DNA of 64,000 nt from Paracamarosporium sp. OC-R06-R3 (GCA_019828545.1 JACVRA010000461.1:1-64000); one strand, 5' to 3'; positions 23,697 through 34,786 are shown, numbered from the stretch's first letter. A program made the numbers and translations. Notes: a model not told the origin generated them from the letters alone.

Positions 23697-24716
23697 CTAC
23701 TGCGCAACACTCCCATCTCGGTCGAGCAGTTCCCGTGCAGCTATCACTTCAGCCTCATCGTACCCACTCTGGCCTTGCTTGCTTGCGCTGTATTGCCGTA
23801 TGATCTGACCCAGCTTGGTTGTTGCAAGCTCTTCCAACTTCTTCACCGACTGCAACTTGGGCGGCACAATGTCGTCTTCTTCATTTCGTTTGGAGCTCGA
23901 GGATGATTCCGAGAGCAAGGGAATCAGCTTCTGTGAGACAAGCTTCAGGCCGTAGTAGCCACGAAGATACGAGTCGTTCAACTCCACGGAGCGGGCAAAG
24001 TGTCGCAATGCTAGGGTCAGTGCGGGAATGGACGAGGATGCGGAGAGGTAGTGGAGCGTCGCCACTTGGGCGTGTGCCTGTCGATCATGTCAGCTGGCTA
24101 TTCTGCAAAGGTGTCGAGGTAGTGGACGCACACTCCAAGCATTCGGCATGATCAACAGGACCTCTTCCAAGCAGAAGATGGCCTGGCCCCATGCGCCGGT
24201 GCTCGCATACAGCTCACTCAACTCAGCCCATGCTTCGGCGTCGGTCGGACTGTTCTCCAACAGCACTGTCAACGCTGTGATGGCATCGGCCGTCCGTCCC
24301 AAGCTCTTGAGCACCGCAACCCTCCTCTTCCGCACGCTGATGTTTGTGGGGTCTTCCTTGAGCACCTTTTCGTAGTCGTTGAATATCCTCTCCAGCTCCT
24401 TGTCGTCCCTTGCCAGTGCCTCGTCGTAGATGCCCTTGAGCGCGATGATGCGCTCGTTGCTAGCACCAAAGCGCGTGGTCAGCCGATCGAGGACCTGGCG
24501 GGCCGATGCATCGTCGCCTGTGCGCAGCGCGGCCAGCAGCAGATTCTCGTGGATCGCCCATGTCTCGGGGGTCTCGCGGCTGAAGAGGAGCGAGAGCGGC
24601 CACGGTAGCGACGACGTGGGTGCCGACGACAAGATCAGAGGGCCCTTTTGCGAGAGCTGGAGGGCCGTCTGCGGCGGGATGCGGGCAGGCGGGGTCAGGA
24701 GGTTCGCCTGCGCCAT
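23697..24716 (-). CDS. EMC2: ER membrane protein complex subunit 2 (TPR protein)
   Basis: Exons 24132..24716 and 23697..24077, intron 54 nt with a GTGCGT donor, phase 0, giving 321 residues. The TPR-type repeats are characteristic of EMC2: NERIIALKGIYDEALARDD, the block EDPTNISVRKRRVAVLKSLG, DAEAWAELSELYASTGAWGQ, and after the splice AHAQVATLHYLSAS with FARSVELNDSYLRGYYGLK. EMC2 is the soluble cytosolic scaffold of the EMC, which inserts tail-anchored and multipass proteins in the ER. I chose ATG 24716 (MAQANLLTPPARIPP) over in-frame upstream ATGs because the extra 38 residues are Ser/Thr-rich and not family-like. Head to head with APL5, with 322 bp between the two starts. Confidence 0.9.
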
Positions 24717-25038
24717 GCTGCGGGGCGTTGTGCGGGAGGTGGTCGTGGATGCTGAGGCGGAGTGGATTGCGGAGAGTGGAGAGTGCACACTAGTGAGCGT
24801 CGGCGAAAGTGCGGCTCCGGCGGGCACCAAGCTGCACTACCCGCAGTCGACCACCCACGGTACCTGCTATCCTCCGCCCAAGACGCCCTCCAAGAGCGCG
24901 TCGATATCCCGCTCGCCTCCAGACAGCCTCCAGACAGCTTCATGCCGGCATATCTTCGCTGATCATGCCTGCTGGCACACGACGCGCCCGCCCACCTACC
25001 CCTCCACGAGCGCCCAGAGACGCTTGAGCGCCGCAAAC
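24717..25038. promoter_or_regulatory. Shared divergent promoter, EMC2 / APL5
   Basis: 322 bp separate the EMC2 start (minus) from the APL5 start (plus), so both promoters and leaders must fit here. I cannot name specific factor sites. Confidence 0.5.
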
Positions 25039-28000
25039 ATGTACGAGACTGAGTCTGCCCCAAAAGACGCAGGGATTAAGCTCTGTCTAGGTTCGAAAAA
25101 TCGCTCTATGACCTCATCCGAGGCCTGCGCAACCACAAGGGCACCGAGAAAGAGTACATCGACGAGTCCATCAAGGAATGCCGCAAGGAAATCCGCTCCA
25201 CTGACATGGACCTCAAGTCCACCGCGCTCATGAAGCTCACCTACCTCGAGATGTTTGGTCACGACATGTCCTGGGCCTCCTTCAACGTGCTCGAGGTCAT
25301 GTCCTCGCCCAAATGGAGACACAAGCGGACGGGCTACCTGGCAGCCGTGCAAAGCTTTCGAAGAGACACCGATGTTCTGCTGCTGGCAGAGAACCAGCTC
25401 AAGAAGGACATCTCAAGCCCCACGCCCGCCGTCATCTCGCTCCCGCTGGTCGCCATACCGCACGTCATCAACCCGAGCATGGCGAGCTCTGTGCTCTCCG
25501 ACTTGCTGCCCCGTCTGACGCACTCGCATGCTGCCATCAGGAAAAAGACCGTTGTCACACTGTACCGGTTGGCGCTTGTATACCCGGAGACGCTGCGGCC
25601 TGCATGGCCAAAGATCAAAGAGAGGCTGCAGGACGACAATGAAGACCCGAGTGTCACGGCGGCCATTGTAAACGTGATATGCGAACTCGGATGGCGGAGA
25701 CCCCAGGACTTCCTACCACTGGCACCAAGACTGTTCGACTTGCTTGTCGAAAGCGGGAACAACTGGATGGCTATCAAGCTGATCAAACTTGTCAGTCGTT
25801 TGACCTTTCAGTACTATCTGCAACTGACAGCCACAGTTTGCGACTTTGACCCCGCTAGAGCCCAGGCTAATCAAGAAACTACTCCCGCCGCTGACTAAAA
25901 TAATACGAGAAACTTCAGCCATGTCCTTGCTGTACGAGTGTATCAGTGGCATAATTCAGGGAGGCATTCTTGAAGCTGTGGAAGGCACGACTGAGGGCGA
26001 CGAGGTTGCAAGACTGTGCGTTGGCAAGCTTAGAGGGATGATGGTCATTGAGGGCGATGCGAACTGTAAGCTACATTCCAACTCAAGCATGTTTCCACAT
26101 CTCATCTTCCTACAGTGAAGTATGTTGCGTTGTTAGCATTTGACAAAATAGTCCGATCACACCCATATTTGGTCTCGCAACAGCAGGATGTAATTCTCGA
26201 GTGTATCGATGATCCTGATATCTCAATAAGAATGCGCGCTCTGGACCTTGTGGTTGGCATGGTCAACAGCGACAATCTCACAGCCATCGTGGGACGTCTC
26301 ATGCGACAGCTTCGGAATGCGCCTGTTGCAACCTCCGCTGACAACCCGGCCAACGATCGTGCGCGAGCGACTGGTGTTACACCGTATGCAGAATCGGATG
26401 ACTCAGACGCTGAAGAGTCTCTGCGACCGCACGAACGACGGTCAGACCAAGCCCCGCCACTTCCTGAAGACTACCGTATAAATGTCATCCGAAGAATCTT
26501 GGAAATGTGCTCGCGCGACACCTATTCCAACATAACCGATTTCGAATGGTACATCGATGTGTTGGTACAGCTGGTTCGCGTTTCGCCTGCCACCAAACCT
26601 TCTGTAGCGGAAGAAGAGGATAATCCTGGCCAGTCAGATGACATAGGTCGTGGTATCGGACGAGAGTTGCAGAACGTGGCTATACGAGTCAAGAGCGTGC
26701 GACCAGAAGCAGTAGACGCAGCGCAGTCTCTGATATTCGTTGATCTTCGAGACCAAATGTTCCCGTCTTCCGGAAACGGTGGACTAGGTGTACTTGAATA
26801 TGCCGGCTGGGTAGTAGGAGAGTTTTCCTCATACCTCACCAAGCCGGAGCCTGTCCTATCTTCTCTGTTACATCCGACGTCATTGCAGCTCCCCTCAAAA
26901 ACACTCGCTGTGTATTTGCAAGCTTTTCCCAAGGTCTTTGCCGGTTTGGCGAGCAACGAACAAATTTCATGGACTCCGGAACGAAAGACCTTGATGTCTC
27001 TTCTCATGGCCCGTATCATACACTTCCTGGAGCCATTGTCTACTCACCCCAACCTGGAAGTGCAAGAACGCGCAGTAGAATACCTCGAGTTAATGCGCCT
27101 CGCGTCCGAAGCTGCTTCTGGGACAGAGACTGGTACAGAGCACGGCGAGTTTACCGAACCTCCTCTTTTGCTCACCCAGGCAATACCCGCCCTCTTCTCA
27201 GGAGCTGAACTCAACCCCGTCGCGCCAGGCGCTCAGCGCAAGGTACCCACACCTGATGAGCTGGATCTCGATACCCCTATCAATCCAAACCTACAGTACC
27301 TTCTATCCCAAGCAGAACTAGAAGGTTTCGAGAACGACGAAGACGATGTATACGCAGCGTACACCGAACCTCCTGTCTCCTACACCGAAGCCCAAGCCCC
27401 GACTACAATCTCAGCCTCAGAGCGACTAGATGCACCGCAGAAAGAACCTACATCTTACCAAAACGCGACCGAAGATGAATATCTCGATCCTGACATTATC
27501 GCTCGACGAAAAGCAGAGCGCAAAGAACGCTACAAGGACGATCCATTCTATATCGATCCCGAAGGCGACAGAGGGAGTGGAGCAGCCACTCCGCTTGGCA
27601 GAATTGTTCGAGAGAACAACACGGAGCTCGACATTGATTCAATACCCATCATGGACCTCGAGCTTGAGAAGCGCGGGCCCTCGCCCGGCGGAGAGGAGAT
27701 CGCCCGAGCGCGAAGCCCCCGCCGTGCACCTCGTCGCGTAGAAATCATGGGCGACGAGACCCTCGGGTCGAACGATGAGCCGTCTAACTCCTCCCGTGAA
27801 GATCTCCTCTCTCCACGCTTCGCACAGACGCAAGCCAGAGGGAAGAAGAGCCTCCTGGAAGTGGACTCTTCGGGCCTTGGCTCCCTTTCCTTAGATGGCG
27901 ACGACAGCTCAGGCAGGAAACTCACGCGCTTCGAGATCGAGCGCAAAGAGCAGGAAGAAGCCGAAATGAAGCGCGCGCTTGCTGAAGTCGAACGATTGAG

Positions 28001-28322
28001 GCTGGAGATGCAGCGCGCTAGTGAACGGCTGGAAGTTAAGGGAGAGACAGTAGTAAAGAAAAAGAAAAAGAAGGTTAGAAAGGCGGAGGTGGAGGGTGCG
28101 CTGCCGCAGGAGTCCACTGGTGATGCAGAAGGCGCGGGTGCAAATGGAGAGGGAGAAAGCGAGGTTGCACCGATCAAGAAGAAGAAAAAGAAGAAGGTTA
28201 AGACTGAAGGTGATGACGCTGTGGAGGAGGGTAAGGGGGCAGAGGGCGTAGTGAAGAAGAAGAAGAAGAAGCGGAGAGTTGTCAGCATGGATGAGGGGGC
28301 ACCGGTGGCTGCTGAGGAGTAG
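25039..28322 (+). CDS. APL5: AP-3 complex subunit delta
   Basis: Coding exons 25039..25040, 25091..25790, 25837..26065 and 26116..28322; 1045 residues. The first intron (50 nt, GTACGA...CTAG) splits the start codon AT|G, giving MFEKSLYDLIRGLRNHKGTE, the exact N-terminus expected for the family. Introns 2 and 3 (46 and 50 nt) join KLIKL|FATLTPLEPRL and GDAN(L)KYVALLAFDKI. Residues to about 560 form the adaptin N-terminal HEAT solenoid; the rest is disordered, acidic, then Lys-rich (several KKKKK runs near the end). AP-3 delta is a large subunit of the coat that sorts cargo from Golgi/endosome to vacuole. Reading straight through without the first splice gives no family-like protein. Confidence 0.94.
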
Positions 28323-28657
28323 ACAATAAATACGTCGGATTATAATGGCACGACAGTTCTTGGAGTGGCTGACCGCATCATTGATTGTGCACAGCAAAGA
28401 TTGAACTAAGTGTGTTCCATTCAGTGTCCACTAGCTACTCCTTCGCACCGCATGACTGGATAAGATGACAGGAACCGCAAATGACAGGTTTCAACCGTAT
28501 ATGCTATACCATCCGCTCAAACGCCATTTTCCCTAGAGTCGAAATCGAATGTGGAAAACACCCCCTTATTGCTGCTAGCGGCCATATACCCTCGGACGAT
28601 GTGCGCCCGCGACTGCACATCAAGGTTTGATACGTAGGGGCTTTCGGCGAGAAACAC
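28323..28657. other. Convergent intergenic, APL5 / YSY6
   Basis: 335 bp between two stop codons; 3' UTR and terminator sequence is expected. No gene seen. Confidence 0.6.
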
Positions 28658-28984
28658 TCAGAAGAACAGCTTCAAGAGTTCGAATATCGCACCGCCGGCA
28701 AGGACGAAACCAAGCAGGACTATGCACACGTTAGTCCTCCGTTGTTGCCTCTCAAACCCCCTTTCCCCCCTCTATCTTCTCTCCTTCTGCCAAAACCTTT
28801 GTCGCGCACCTCCTCTAGAGGCTCCACGAGGGACACACGTACTTATCCATCCTTTGCTGATGGGTGACTTGAAATCCTGCTTTGTGCGCTTGACCCTGTC
28901 GTCGACGGGCTTTCCCATCTTGTTCTCCTCGCGGCGGGCATAGCGGGCGTTTGCGGCGCGTTGTTGCGGTGTTTGCGCCTGCAT
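28658..28984 (-). CDS. YSY6: RAMP4/SERP1-type stress-associated ER protein
   Basis: Exons 28843..28984 and 28658..28719, intron 123 nt, phase 1 (A|TC), total 67 residues. The N-terminus MQAQTPQQRAANARYARREE, the SPISKGWI motif before the membrane and the tail LLGFVLAGGAIFELLKLFF form the complete RAMP4 family pattern: a cytosolic basic arm plus one C-terminal membrane anchor. RAMP4/Ysy6 sits at the Sec61 translocon and stabilises membrane proteins under stress (family knowledge). The second exon is only 62 nt and would be missed by simple ORF calling. Confidence 0.93.
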
Positions 28985-29485
28985 GTCACTGTCTGTTAGT
29001 ATGCTTTGCTTGACAGGCCGGGGTGTGTGCGTATATATGGGGGTAGGGTGAATGTACCATTATGGCTGTCGTTGGCGAGGTAGTCGTCGACGGAAGGATC
29101 TGGAGAGAGGGAAGGGCGGAAGTGAAAAGGGAAAGCGGCTGAGTGACGGATGAAGTTCAAGTCGTGGGGATGCAAGGTGTCTCTATCGGAAATATGCGCA
29201 CGGACGGACCCTTGCGGAGGTGAGCTCGGGGGTTTGCCGTTTGCCGACTTCGTTTCGTTTCGCTTCATAGAGCTTTAGGAGCCGCCCTGTCGCATTGCTT
29301 CCGTGTATGCGTAAAACGATCGTCTTAGCGAACACGATCCCGCAGTTCAAAGAGCGGGTAACTTTGAAAGGGTTGGACCTGGAGCATCTTGAGCCGGCGA
29401 GGATACATATCCTGCTCACCTGTGTCAGTCCAAGCGCGATGCATCAATCCTTCAACCCCGCTAACAAACACCAGACAACTACACA
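28985..29485. other. Divergent promoter region, YSY6 / small membrane protein
   Basis: 501 bp between outward-facing starts. It includes the leader of the plus-strand gene (ACAACTACACA just before the ATG). No additional gene seen. Confidence 0.5.
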
Positions 29486-29938
29486 ATGAACACACCACTC
29501 CTCGTCCGCGCGTCTCCACGGATAGCACAACGTCTCCGCCTCACGAGACGCTACACCACCAAGCCCACCGATCCCTCACCACCGCACCCCCATCCACCAG
29601 CACAACCACCAAACCCCAACCACGCACCTCCATCTCCACCTCCACCTCCCAAGAAAGCGCCCTCCCGCGTAGGAGCCTTCTACCGCAACAACACCTATCC
29701 CGTCCTGAAATCTTTCCTCCTCGCCCTCTTCACATACCAGCTCGCATACTACGTGTGGCTCAAGCTTGAGGTGGTAGAGGAGAAGCGCGAGCAGCAGGGG
29801 ACTATCAAGGGATTGGAAGAAGAGGTTAAAAAGGCGGTTGCTCAGCAGAAGCGGAATGTGTCGGATGTGATAGAGAAGGTGGGCGGGAATGGAGAGGAGA
29901 AAACGGATGAGAAGAAGAAGAAAGGGTGGTTCTGGTGA
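29486..29938 (+). CDS. Small, probably mitochondrial, single-TM protein
   Basis: 150 residues, no intron. The first about 25 residues (MNTPLLVRASPRIAQRLRLT) are Arg-rich and lack acidic residues, like a mitochondrial presequence. A Pro-rich linker follows, then RVGAFYRNNTYPVLKSFLLA and a membrane segment (about 74-92, FLLALFTYQLAYYVWLKL). After that comes a charged coiled-coil-like region (EVVEEKREQQGTIKGLEEEV) and a KKKKGWFW end. The layout (presequence, one TM, C-terminal coiled coil) recalls inner-membrane assembly factors such as INA17, but I cannot establish homology from sequence alone. Confidence 0.7.
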   Translation: MNTPLLVRASPRIAQRLRLTRRYTTKPTDPSPPHPHPPAQPPNPNHAPPSPPPPPKKAPSRVGAFYRNNTYPVLKSFLLALFTYQLAYYVWLKLEVVEEKREQQGTIKGLEEEVKKAVAQQKRNVSDVIEKVGGNGEEKTDEKKKKGWFW

Positions 29939-30151
29939 GTAAGTGAGTAAGTGAGGAAGGGATTATGGTGCATAAAGCACACGTAGGATTGTAAGGAGTT
30001 GTACGATTTAGTAAGTCTCCAAAATAATAGCATTTCATGTAAAAGTAAACATCTACCCATTTAATGCAAAAGATCAAGACTCTATTGCTTGGATGACTCT
30101 TACCGCGATATATTTGGAAAGGGATTAGGAGCGACATTTCGAAGTTATCTG

Positions 30152-30225
30152 TGGAGGGATTGCAAGGCTCTGTAGCCTACACAGTGAAACACTCGACTAC
30201 CACCTTACCTATTGAGCTATAACTC
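30152..30225 (-). repeat. Decayed tRNA-like (A-box/B-box) sequence
   Basis: Read on the minus strand it has TAGCTCAATAGG (30219 down to 30208), which fits a Pol III A box, and, about 40 nt further, GAGCCTTGCAATCCCTCC, a weakened B-box-like element. No cloverleaf with a proper acceptor stem can be drawn. It may be a dead tRNA or the head of a tRNA-derived SINE. Confidence 0.35.
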
Positions 30226-30254
30226 CTTACTATTCTTACTAAACTATACATTTG

Positions 30255-30275
30255 CAACAACTCCTAGAGTTGTTG
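30255..30275. repeat. Perfect 9-bp inverted repeat
   Basis: CAACAACTC, a 3-nt loop CTA, then GAGTTGTTG. It would form a short hairpin. It lies in the degenerate intergenic region and is probably part of an old repeat. Confidence 0.6.
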
Positions 30276-31927
30276 TCTCCCTATAAGCTTAACAGCTTAG
30301 TAAAGGTACAGCATTCAGTGCGCAGCTCTGCTGTGGTACCGATTCACTAGGGTCCCACGCTGAGCCAACACCAACTCGATCTATTGCTTGGATTAAGCTC
30401 CTATCAACATTCACACTTAGTACAAATGCCCTGGCTATATGCACAGAACTGCTTTGACGTTTGACCTGCAAGAATGAAATCAAGTTCTATGGAGCTGCTG
30501 AACTGTTGCAGTCGGGACGTTGCATAGTACAAACACTCTAGCTAGTTCTATAAAGCAACACATCGGTCAATGGGGTCCAACAAACAAGAACATCACCCCT
30601 TGCGCGAATGCGAGCCTAAGTGCTTCTAGGGTGAAGAATCCATCGCCTACCTCGACTCAAAACTCAGATGCTTAGGTGCTGACCACCAGGAAGCTCATCA
30701 CTCATTTTCATCAGACTCGCCTTGAAAGCGTCAGTTTTTCGGTTGACCTCCCCCCCTGGAGATTTCATTGTTCTTCTCATGTAGCATATAACTTATCCCA
30801 CTCAACAATCTTGAGGACATCAGTCTCGCGAGAATCAGCCTTTAGCCTCCCTTAATTTCCGAGGAAAAGAGGTAGATCTTATTGCCAGACCGAAGCGAAG
30901 TGTATTATAATTACGAGGATATTATGTCCCAAGCCAATCTAAGCCTATCCTTCCCATCCATCCGTTCCCCCTCTTTCATCCATTCACCATAATCAGACCC
31001 ATCAAATGCTAATAAACAAACATATGCTTACAAGACCCAACCAAGAAACCAACTTCATTACAGCGCTCGCTACTGGGTAGTCGCAGTTCAAGTCTGCACA
31101 CAGATACGCACACATACATGCAATTAATCAATCAATCGATCTTTAAACCATTTCCACAAAAAGGACCTTGGACCCCCAGAAATTTTTGCTCCCGTAGACA
31201 GCCATAGATATGCCCGCATCTTCTCCCCTGAGAATCACAGTCCCTTCTGCACTGGCCACACGCTCCTTCGCAGGCTCCATGCCTCTTTGGTCCCGATCAC
31301 CCGTACGGCTATAATATAGGTGAGTGAATTAGGGTCGTAGAGGAGAGGCTGACTCGAACTGCGAAGCGAGAACGCACAAGCTCCCATGTGTAGGGCAGCC
31401 GAAGACAAGCGGACATGGAATGAGGATTCGTGTCCAAATGGTCGAACTCCCTCTTATACCTATCTTTATCGGCTAGCGGTTGAAAGGCGGATCGAAGGCG
31501 GAATCATCGGCTCCGCCATTGCCTGAAGACGATGCCGAAGAAGAATTGAACGTATATCCATTTTCAAATTCGAGATCAATCTTGTGTGGCAACCTCGGCT
31601 CCACTACCATTCGGCTTACATTGCTACCCGGCGCTCCATCCCGCAGGATGCTAGAGAAAGATGGAACTAGTCGAAGTAGCCGTAGCTGTTGTCGAATGGG
31701 TCTCGGATCGGGGTGCCTGTTTGCCTTGCTCCAGGAAGAGGGATGTAGACCTTCTCTTTCATATTTAAAATAAAAGAGAGATGAAAGGAAAAGAATAGTG
31801 AACGCTCAATGTTTACGACAAACTCCGAAAATGCCCAGAACATGATACAGTGAAGCAAGGTAATCATCGCAAATGCCAAACCAGATGATGCTCGAGACTG
31901 AACGATTAGTATAGCAGAAAGAGCAAG

Positions 31928-34786
31928 CTAGAGGCCATCCATGCCGCGAACAAGCTCATGCAATGAATCATCGGCGCCTCCCCTTGCTCCACCATTTGCA
32001 CTGAATTTATTTTTTCTGGCTGCCATCTTGCCCCACCCGTCATCGTCGTCTTCTTGTGCCACGGGGGTTTTGTTCTTCAAGATGCCCTTAACCATTGCCG
32101 GGTTCTGATTTGTCGGTTGCAAGGTCATTGAAGAGCTAGACTTCGCATCAGTATGGGTCGCTACGGGACGATAGCGTGCTGAAAGGCCAATATTCGACCG
32201 CTCGGAAGGTGCGATCGACGGTGTGTAACCATTGAGTGGTGGTGGTGGTGCCATGGAGCCGCCTGTGGGCGTCGAGAAGGGTCGCGGTGGCTGCGGTGGC
32301 TGTTGGTTACCCACTGGCATTATGGACATAGGGCGCTGGGCGGACGGGACATTAAGGAAGCTAGGCGCGGCCATCGACATGCGCGGGTCCTGTTGTGGTG
32401 GTGCCATCTGGTTGGAGAACGCCATTGACATTCGTGGGTCTGACATGTTGCTTGGGAATGCCATCGACATCCGTGGATCTTGTGCTTGCTGCATCTGCAT
32501 CTGTTGGATCTGCATTTGCTGTGCGGCGAGCATTTGTTGCATCTGCTGGAACTGCTGCATCTGCATCATGTCGTTCTGTGGCATAGGGTACGCCATCTGA
32601 CCACCACCCATCATAGGCATTCCCATTGGTCCACCCATCATGTTCATGTTCATGTTCATTCCCATGCCTTGCATTCCCGGCATCACAGACATTCTAGTGC
32701 CAGGTCCTGACTGAACAGGCGGGTTCATTTGTGCTCCAAGCATTCCGGTGAAAGGCCCTTCTTGCGGCTTCTTAGTAGATGCGCCGCCCATGTACTTTTG
32801 TTTCGTCATATCACGCATATGGATCTGCTCGACCAGTGACGGTGAGGATAGTTGAGGCTCGGGATAGCCCATCATGGGCATGTTCATGTGCATGTTGCTG
32901 ACAGAGTCACCAGCAACTGAAGCAGGGCCCCGATTGTTAAAGCCCATGGACTCTCGGTTTATCGGTCGAACCAAGCCCCCTCCTATGAACGACGCGTGCG
33001 GATCATCCGGCAGGTTTCGTGCGAAAACGGGTCGGAATGTCGATGTGCGGTTGTCACCTGGCCCAGCGGAGGCTGGTCGATCAGGGAAGTACGACGGAAT
33101 GGCATTGGCTGGTTGAGTGGGGGCTTTGTTTTGATTCTTGTTGGGGAAACCGTGCTGCGCGAGGATGCCTAGCGGAATGTCTTCATCTTCCCACTCGTCC
33201 GCCTGTAATGATGTCTCAGATGGGAAGCCCATTGAGAAAGGCTCACTGACACTGTCGGGACGATTGAGACTTCCTGGTGCAGTGGTGGTTCGGCGCATAT
33301 GATCTCTTGCTAGGTCCATCTGTTGCTTCTTGCGCCTGGCTATTGCCTCTTGCGCAGCCCTCTCTTGCGCCTCCTCTTCATCCTCGTAGTCTTCCTCATC
33401 TGAGCTCTCATCATGTGATTGTGCCATTGCCCGCTGTTGCTGTGCACGGAATTCGGCTTGTGTAAGGACACGTCGACCAGATTCGGTCGCAGGAGGCTGA
33501 GGTCGAGGCTCTTCCTTCGGAGCTGGCGGCGGAGGTTTGGCCGTTGGCGTTTGTTTTGGCTTAGGCGACGCGAAAACACCATCATCTCCATGTTCGGAAA
33601 TAGGCGAGGTCGTAGTGCGCAAAGCAGCCTTTGGTGTTGTAATGTCGGAGCCTGAGCGCGACGAGAGGGGCGTTTGTAGCGATGGGGTGGACGAGGATGA
33701 TTTGGAGGTAGGTTCCTGCTCTGGGGAGCTTTCGCGTTGTGGTTTTTGCGACATGACAGTTTGACGGACTACCGACGCGTCGTTGTCGATGTAGTCGTTA
33801 GTGCCGTTTAGTTCGGGACTATAAGATGCTACGGGCGCGTACTGGCCATATTTGTGAGGAGGAACAGGGGGCGGCGGAGAGTCATCTTCGGGTGAACGTG
33901 GAGATGACATAAGATTGTCAGCAGAGCCACGGGAATCCCACGATTTGAGTGGAGCTTCGACGTCCAGCTTGCGGTCAATCTTAATTGGCTCTGCGTGGAA
34001 TGTTCGTTTACCCGCGAGAAGGGAACGGCCAGGGGATTCAGCAGCATGCTCAGGGGACGGCTTTCGGTCGAGCCCACTGAATAGGTCATCGAAGCTGGTC
34101 GATCCGAAGTTCATATCTGCGTCGAGAGTCGGCGGTTTTGCGGTACTAGCGTAGCTAGACGATGTCATGGCGCGGACGCGCCCAATTCCTCCCACAGGCG
34201 ACGCGGGCTCTCCGTAGCCTCTGTACTCGGATTGAGGTACTGCCGGCAGCTGCTTCTTGTATGTGTTTACAGACATACCGCCCGGCGAGCTGCTGTGCTG
34301 TGACACGTGTGGTCTCGGGATTGCGAAAATGTTGTCGTTCGGGTCTGTGTCTGCCGAGGATGGGAGCGTAGAGGTTGAGCCAAATTGGCCGTTGTTGTAA
34401 GGGCGCGACGATTGCGTTCCGCTGCTCGACTTGCTGTCCCTAAGCATACTGTTAGCTTTGGGGTTGTGTTGGGGCGAAGGGTGAACATGCCGCTTCGAGG
34501 ACCCTGGCGAATCTTCGTCAAAGGAGCGATTCCGCGCCTTGTTACCTGCACTGAAGCTGCTAAAAGGGCGAAATTTGGAAGCAGATTTTTCCTGTGCTCT
34601 GCGCTTTTCCTCCGTCTTGCGCGCCTCGGCCTCGCTTGTGCTCATCAGACGAAAACCGCCTCCGCCCCCTGACGGTGACTCGGCGCCGGTTGCAGCATCG
34701 GGAGTAGGCAATGGCTTAGCCTCATCCATGACATTGCCGTGAGACTTGCGCCGGCCCGCGAAGCCCAACAAGCCTGCCTTGACCAT
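31928..34786 (-). CDS. Large disordered protein, unrecognised (952 aa)
   Basis: One uninterrupted frame of 952 residues starting MVKAGLLGFAGRRKSHGNVM. Most of it is low-complexity and rich in Ser, Pro, Gln and Met: phospho-site-like SSSTPSL/SPRSPEDD segments; an acidic stretch DESSDEEDYEDEEEAQERAA followed by a basic helix (about 465-490); and a Met/Gln-rich region (about 690-800) with MNMNMNMMGGPMGMPMMGGG and three repeats like QDPRMSMAFPS (SDPRMSMAF, QDPRMSMAA). No membrane segment or catalytic domain. Length and composition support a real gene; the function is unknown. A strong donor (CTG|GTAAGT) on the same strand at 35249/35248 suggests a 5' UTR intron ending just before the start. Confidence 0.85.
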   Translation of the reverse strand: MVKAGLLGFAGRRKSHGNVMDEAKPLPTPDAATGAESPSGGGGGFRLMSTSEAEARKTEEKRRAQEKSASKFRPFSSFSAGNKARNRSFDEDSPGSSKRHVHPSPQHNPKANSMLRDSKSSSGTQSSRPYNNGQFGSTSTLPSSADTDPNDNIFAIPRPHVSQHSSSPGGMSVNTYKKQLPAVPQSEYRGYGEPASPVGGIGRVRAMTSSSYASTAKPPTLDADMNFGSTSFDDLFSGLDRKPSPEHAAESPGRSLLAGKRTFHAEPIKIDRKLDVEAPLKSWDSRGSADNLMSSPRSPEDDSPPPPVPPHKYGQYAPVASYSPELNGTNDYIDNDASVVRQTVMSQKPQRESSPEQEPTSKSSSSTPSLQTPLSSRSGSDITTPKAALRTTTSPISEHGDDGVFASPKPKQTPTAKPPPPAPKEEPRPQPPATESGRRVLTQAEFRAQQQRAMAQSHDESSDEEDYEDEEEAQERAAQEAIARRKKQQMDLARDHMRRTTTAPGSLNRPDSVSEPFSMGFPSETSLQADEWEDEDIPLGILAQHGFPNKNQNKAPTQPANAIPSYFPDRPASAGPGDNRTSTFRPVFARNLPDDPHASFIGGGLVRPINRESMGFNNRGPASVAGDSVSNMHMNMPMMGYPEPQLSSPSLVEQIHMRDMTKQKYMGGASTKKPQEGPFTGMLGAQMNPPVQSGPGTRMSVMPGMQGMGMNMNMNMMGGPMGMPMMGGGQMAYPMPQNDMMQMQQFQQMQQMLAAQQMQIQQMQMQQAQDPRMSMAFPSNMSDPRMSMAFSNQMAPPQQDPRMSMAAPSFLNVPSAQRPMSIMPVGNQQPPQPPRPFSTPTGGSMAPPPPLNGYTPSIAPSERSNIGLSARYRPVATHTDAKSSSSMTLQPTNQNPAMVKGILKNKTPVAQEDDDDGWGKMAARKNKFSANGGARGGADDSLHELVRGMDGL

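Larger units (their letters stand above)
29939..31927. other. 2 kb intergenic with degenerate sequence
   Basis: AT-rich near 29960-30560 and 30880-31160. It holds a tRNA-like stretch on the minus strand (30152-30225), a perfect 9-bp inverted repeat (30255-30263 with 30267-30275), and, near 31480-31640, coding-looking sequence on the minus strand (see findings). No complete gene found. Confidence 0.55.

Noticed and set aside
24430..25233. Plus-strand 267-codon frame antisense to EMC2 and overlapping the APL5 start
   Set aside because: It is the reverse reading of the conserved EMC2 exon and of the APL5 first exons in the wrong frame.
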